Source: Planctomycetota bacterium
GTDB lineage: Bacteria; Planctomycetota; Phycisphaerae; Phycisphaerales; Phycisphaeraceae
Length of the DNA: 64,000 bases
Assembly (NCBI GenBank): GCA_016350165.1
Contig: CP066225.1
Span: 3,720,001-3,784,000 of the forward strand
Reading direction: 5' to 3'
The first letter of the stretch is position 1. Each line of letters opens with the position of its first letter. Below are positions 62,233 through 64,000 of this stretch, in pieces. Below the pieces are notes generated by a model. That model ran no database searches, had not been told where the DNA came from, and worked only from the letters and a program-made list of their open reading frames with translations. The position numbers and the translations under genes are program-made.

Positions 62233-62787
62233 TCATGCTCTAGTCGGTTGCGCTATATGTTTGGTGGTTTTGGAGAGATCGTTAGGTTTACGCAAGCTTT
62301 CGATGGCGAGATGCCAGATGTAGAGACCGATGGTGAAAGTGAAGATACCAAAAAAGATGAGATGCCATGTTGGTGAGCCGTGCCTGAGGAGGTCACCAGT
62401 GTCACCGATGCGATCGATCCAGCCGAGGCCGATGTATGTGCCGTTGGCGATGAAGCAAAAGCCAGTGATGTAAGCAAATGATGTTTGTAGCTGAATGTGT
62501 CGTTTGAGTGATGTGAAGCTGATGGTGAGGAGAATGAGTAGAGGGATAAGGCAACCAAGTGTGGGGCCGAGCCAGCGTTCGATGATTGGATGAGGATTGG
62601 TGAGAACATCAGTGCGTGAGAAGCCGAGTAATGGGAATGTAACGTCGATTTCCTTGCCGCCTGTGATGAGTGCACCAATGGCATGGCCGAGCTCATGCGT
62701 GGCCATCATGAAGTACCAACTGAAGATCGTAAGTAGTGCCAATGAAATGATGAATTTGATGTGTAATGATAGTGTTTTACGTGTCAC
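62233..62787 (-). CDS. M50-type membrane metallopeptidase homolog
   Basis: 184 residues with five to six helices. HELGH at 31-35 is the zinc-binding helix motif of site-2 and related M50 peptidases (THELGHAIGALITGG). The second metal ligand (the NxxPxxxLDG Asp) has no clear counterpart, though LGWIDRIGDTGD near residue 130 may supply it. It starts at a GTG (62787), with no good ATG. It sits between a MotA-like gene and two tiny membrane proteins read in the same direction. Intramembrane proteolysis is inferred. Confidence 0.75.
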   Translation of the reverse strand: MTRKTLSLHIKFIISLALLTIFSWYFMMATHELGHAIGALITGGKEIDVTFPLLGFSRTDVLTNPHPIIERWLGPTLGCLIPLLILLTISFTSLKRHIQLQTSFAYITGFCFIANGTYIGLGWIDRIGDTGDLLRHGSPTWHLIFFGIFTFTIGLYIWHLAIESLRKPNDLSKTTKHIAQPTRA

Positions 62788-62792
62788 TGCAA

Positions 62793-62933
62793 TTAACCAA
62801 AGAAACCGAAAAGCAAAATGCTCAGTAGAAGCAAGATGAGGCTGATGACGAGAGGGTTTGAGAAAGAAGCACCGCCGACATAAATGTAAGTGTTCTTGCT
62901 TCTATTCTGTTTGTTTTTCACCCAGAACGACAT
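62793..62933 (-). CDS. Tiny tail-anchored membrane protein
   Basis: A 46-residue protein: a basic, polar N-terminus (MSFWVKNKQNRSKN...) and a single C-terminal helix (SNPLVISLILLLLSILLFG) ending FFG. The ATG at 62933 has GGAG five bases upstream, a strong start signal, and the stop lies 6 bp before the peptidase start. It resembles a peptidase substrate or partner, and small accessory proteins in general. Unknown function. Confidence 0.7.
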   Translation of the reverse strand: MSFWVKNKQNRSKNTYIYVGGASFSNPLVISLILLLLSILLFGFFG

Positions 62934-63010
62934 ACAAGCTCCTTCATCAATAAAGACGAAGTGAACAGCTTTATGTTTCAGTATGTACAGTGCTGCCGAA
63001 TATAGGGGGG

Positions 63011-63148
63011 TTATAGTACAGCAACGAGAACACAGAATGTAATGAGGATCGCAGCCCAGAAAACTGGGTGAGTCAGTAACGTATTGATCCAATCGGGTCT
63101 TTTCGAAGGAGTTGGAGCAGCTTTCTTTTTCTTATGCTTATGTGACAT
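63011..63148 (-). CDS. Tiny basic membrane protein
   Basis: A 45-residue protein, MSHKHKKKKAAPTPSKRPDW... then a helix (FWAAILITFCVLVAVL) at the C-terminus. The ATG at 63148 follows AAAGGG six bases upstream. It has the same plan as the 46-residue neighbour: charged N-terminal tail plus a C-terminal helix. It is too short for standard gene calling. Function is unknown; the gene order suggests a shared unit with the peptidase. Confidence 0.65.
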   Translation of the reverse strand: MSHKHKKKKAAPTPSKRPDWINTLLTHPVFWAAILITFCVLVAVL

Positions 63149-63217
63149 GTAAATCCCTTTCATCGAGGAATATGTCACCATTTTACTTGGGTTTGTGCGT
63201 TGCTGAAAGAAAAATTC

Positions 63218-63844
63218 TTAGCTGTCGTTTAAGACGAGTCCAATTCCGAGTGAGCATAGGATACTACCTGCGCCGAATCGCATGCCGCTGGCGATTTTGC
63301 GATTTCGTTTTAATATCGAGCCGATTTGTGCAGCACATAAACCAGCGAGGGTGAACATGATGAGTGTTACGATCATGAAGATGATGCCGAGTTCAAGGAA
63401 TTGCATCCATACCATGCCGCGGTCAGCGGAGATGAACTGAGGCAAAAAGGCGAGGAAGAAAATCGCAACTTTGGGGTTTAGTGAACCTGCAAAGAATGAT
63501 TGCAAAAAGATGCGTTTGATTTCACTAGGCTTACCTTGGTTGGAAAGTTCAAAAGAGGCTTTGTCTATGAACATTCTAATGCCAAGATAGATGAGGTATA
63601 TTGCGCCAACGATTTTGAGAATCAGGAAGCCGGTAACACTTGCTTTGATCAAGGCACTTAGGCCGATCATGGCAAAGGAAGTGTGTACCATTGTGCAGCA
63701 AACGAAGCCGAGTGTTGCAGCAATTGCAGCACGGCGGCCTTGAGCGAGACCACGTGTTAATACATACAGAATGTCAGGGCCTGGCGTTGCTGCTAACAGC
63801 AACGATGCGCCTGTAAAAAAGACTAAGCTTTCCCAACTGACCAT
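63218..63844 (-). CDS. LysE/RhtB family amino-acid exporter
   Basis: A 208-residue protein with six helices, an inner-membrane exporter of amino acids or related compounds. The family start FFTGASLLLAATPGPDILYVLTRGLAQGRRA, then GFVCCTMVHTSFAMIGLSALI and SLNPKVAIFFLAFLPQFI, is typical (motifs given in pieces). It starts at the ATG at 63844. A second copy's C-terminus is at 63911-64000, so the gene is one of a tandem pair. Confidence 0.92.
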   Translation of the reverse strand: MVSWESLVFFTGASLLLAATPGPDILYVLTRGLAQGRRAAIAATLGFVCCTMVHTSFAMIGLSALIKASVTGFLILKIVGAIYLIYLGIRMFIDKASFELSNQGKPSEIKRIFLQSFFAGSLNPKVAIFFLAFLPQFISADRGMVWMQFLELGIIFMIVTLIMFTLAGLCAAQIGSILKRNRKIASGMRFGAGSILCSLGIGLVLNDS

Positions 63845-63910
63845 AACCAATCACACCTTTTATAACCGCAAGTTTGTGCGTCTTCTTGATTAGCATTTCT
63901 GTTATCAAGA

Positions 63911-64000
63911 TTAACTATCGTGAACAGCTAACCCAATACCGAGTAAGCAGAGAACGCTGCCGGACACGTAACGAATGCCGCCTGCAATTTTATCGTTCTT
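63911..64000 (-). CDS. LysE/RhtB family exporter, C-terminal fragment (cut by window edge)
   Basis: The last 29 codons of a second exporter, ending at 63911. KNDKIAGGIRYVSGSVLC... aligns with the end of the neighbouring exporter (RNRKIASGMRFGAGSILC). It confirms a tandem duplication. Confidence 0.75.
   Translation of the reverse strand, partial: KNDKIAGGIRYVSGSVLCLLGIGLAVHDS

Noticed and set aside
1-64000. tRNA or rRNA genes, transposases, integrases, prophage
   Set aside because: I looked for T-loop-like GGTTCRANTCC sequences, rRNA core sequences and transposase/integrase motifs and found none that hold up.

Overview
The window looks like chromosome from a planctomycete, most plausibly class Phycisphaerae. 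The grounds are a PEP-CTERM-type C-terminus (VPSPAAAS...RRRR), several membrane proteins sharing a short zinc ribbon (CxxCxYxL...CPECG), a CQARMA-type Gfo/Idh/MocA oxidoreductase, very long PATR-repeat autotransporter architecture, and Gram-negative envelope genes (KdsD, KdsC, PagL-like lipid A deacylase, outer-membrane barrels). This is family knowledge plus inference; no rRNA or tRNA gene was seen to confirm it.

Layout. 0-7.4 kb: a cut carbonic anhydrase, small membrane and zinc-ribbon proteins, leuS, an FkbM methyltransferase, a cytosine-deaminase-like protein and a PagL-like barrel, mostly on the minus strand. 7.9-15.9 kb (+): a biotin-pathway carboxyltransferase, a 1220-residue autotransporter, a zinc-ribbon membrane protein and a methyltransferase. 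16.3-20.3 kb (-): dnaB, a PEP-CTERM protein and a PfkB kinase. 20.7-32.6 kb: a zinc-ribbon membrane protein, two DinB-like proteins, two secreted or anchored paralogs, a metallophosphoesterase, a GIY-YIG protein, two radical SAM/SPASM enzymes, a HAL2-type phosphatase and a DUF89 protein. 33-36 kb: an alpha/beta hydrolase with a MerR regulator, and a lipoprotein. 36-50.9 kb: scpA, kdsD-kdsC, a four-gene operon of membrane PH-like paralogs, a TPR protein, a YfcE-type phosphodiesterase, carB, another zinc-ribbon paralog and an AraC regulator. 51-64 kb: ahpC-ahpD, an XRE/membrane-protein module, PilZ, lipoproteins, a Gfo/Idh/MocA protein, a long non-coding stretch with a candidate structured RNA, a PqaA-like protein, pdxJ, a MotA/ExbB-like protein, an M50 peptidase, two tiny membrane proteins and tandem LysE exporters.

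Functional themes are envelope building (KDO supply, lipid A modification, outer-membrane barrels, lipoproteins), peroxide defence (AhpC/AhpD with an upstream palindrome), core replication, chromosome and translation genes (DnaB, ScpA, LeuRS, CarB, PdxJ), and several lineage-specific membrane protein families of unknown role.

The most unusual signals are: (1) a duplicated intergenic element at 15.9-16.14 kb and 49.72-50.03 kb with the motif GTGCGCACAAAAGCG and identical internal spacings; (2) alternating strand-composition blocks that do not follow gene direction; (3) two expanded paralogous protein families; (4) a long irregular hairpin RNA candidate with a terminator at 58.7-58.93 kb and a short promoter-hairpin-terminator unit at 55.93-56.03 kb; (5) a palindrome repeatedly placed over stop codons. 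All skew and repeat statements are by-eye counts.
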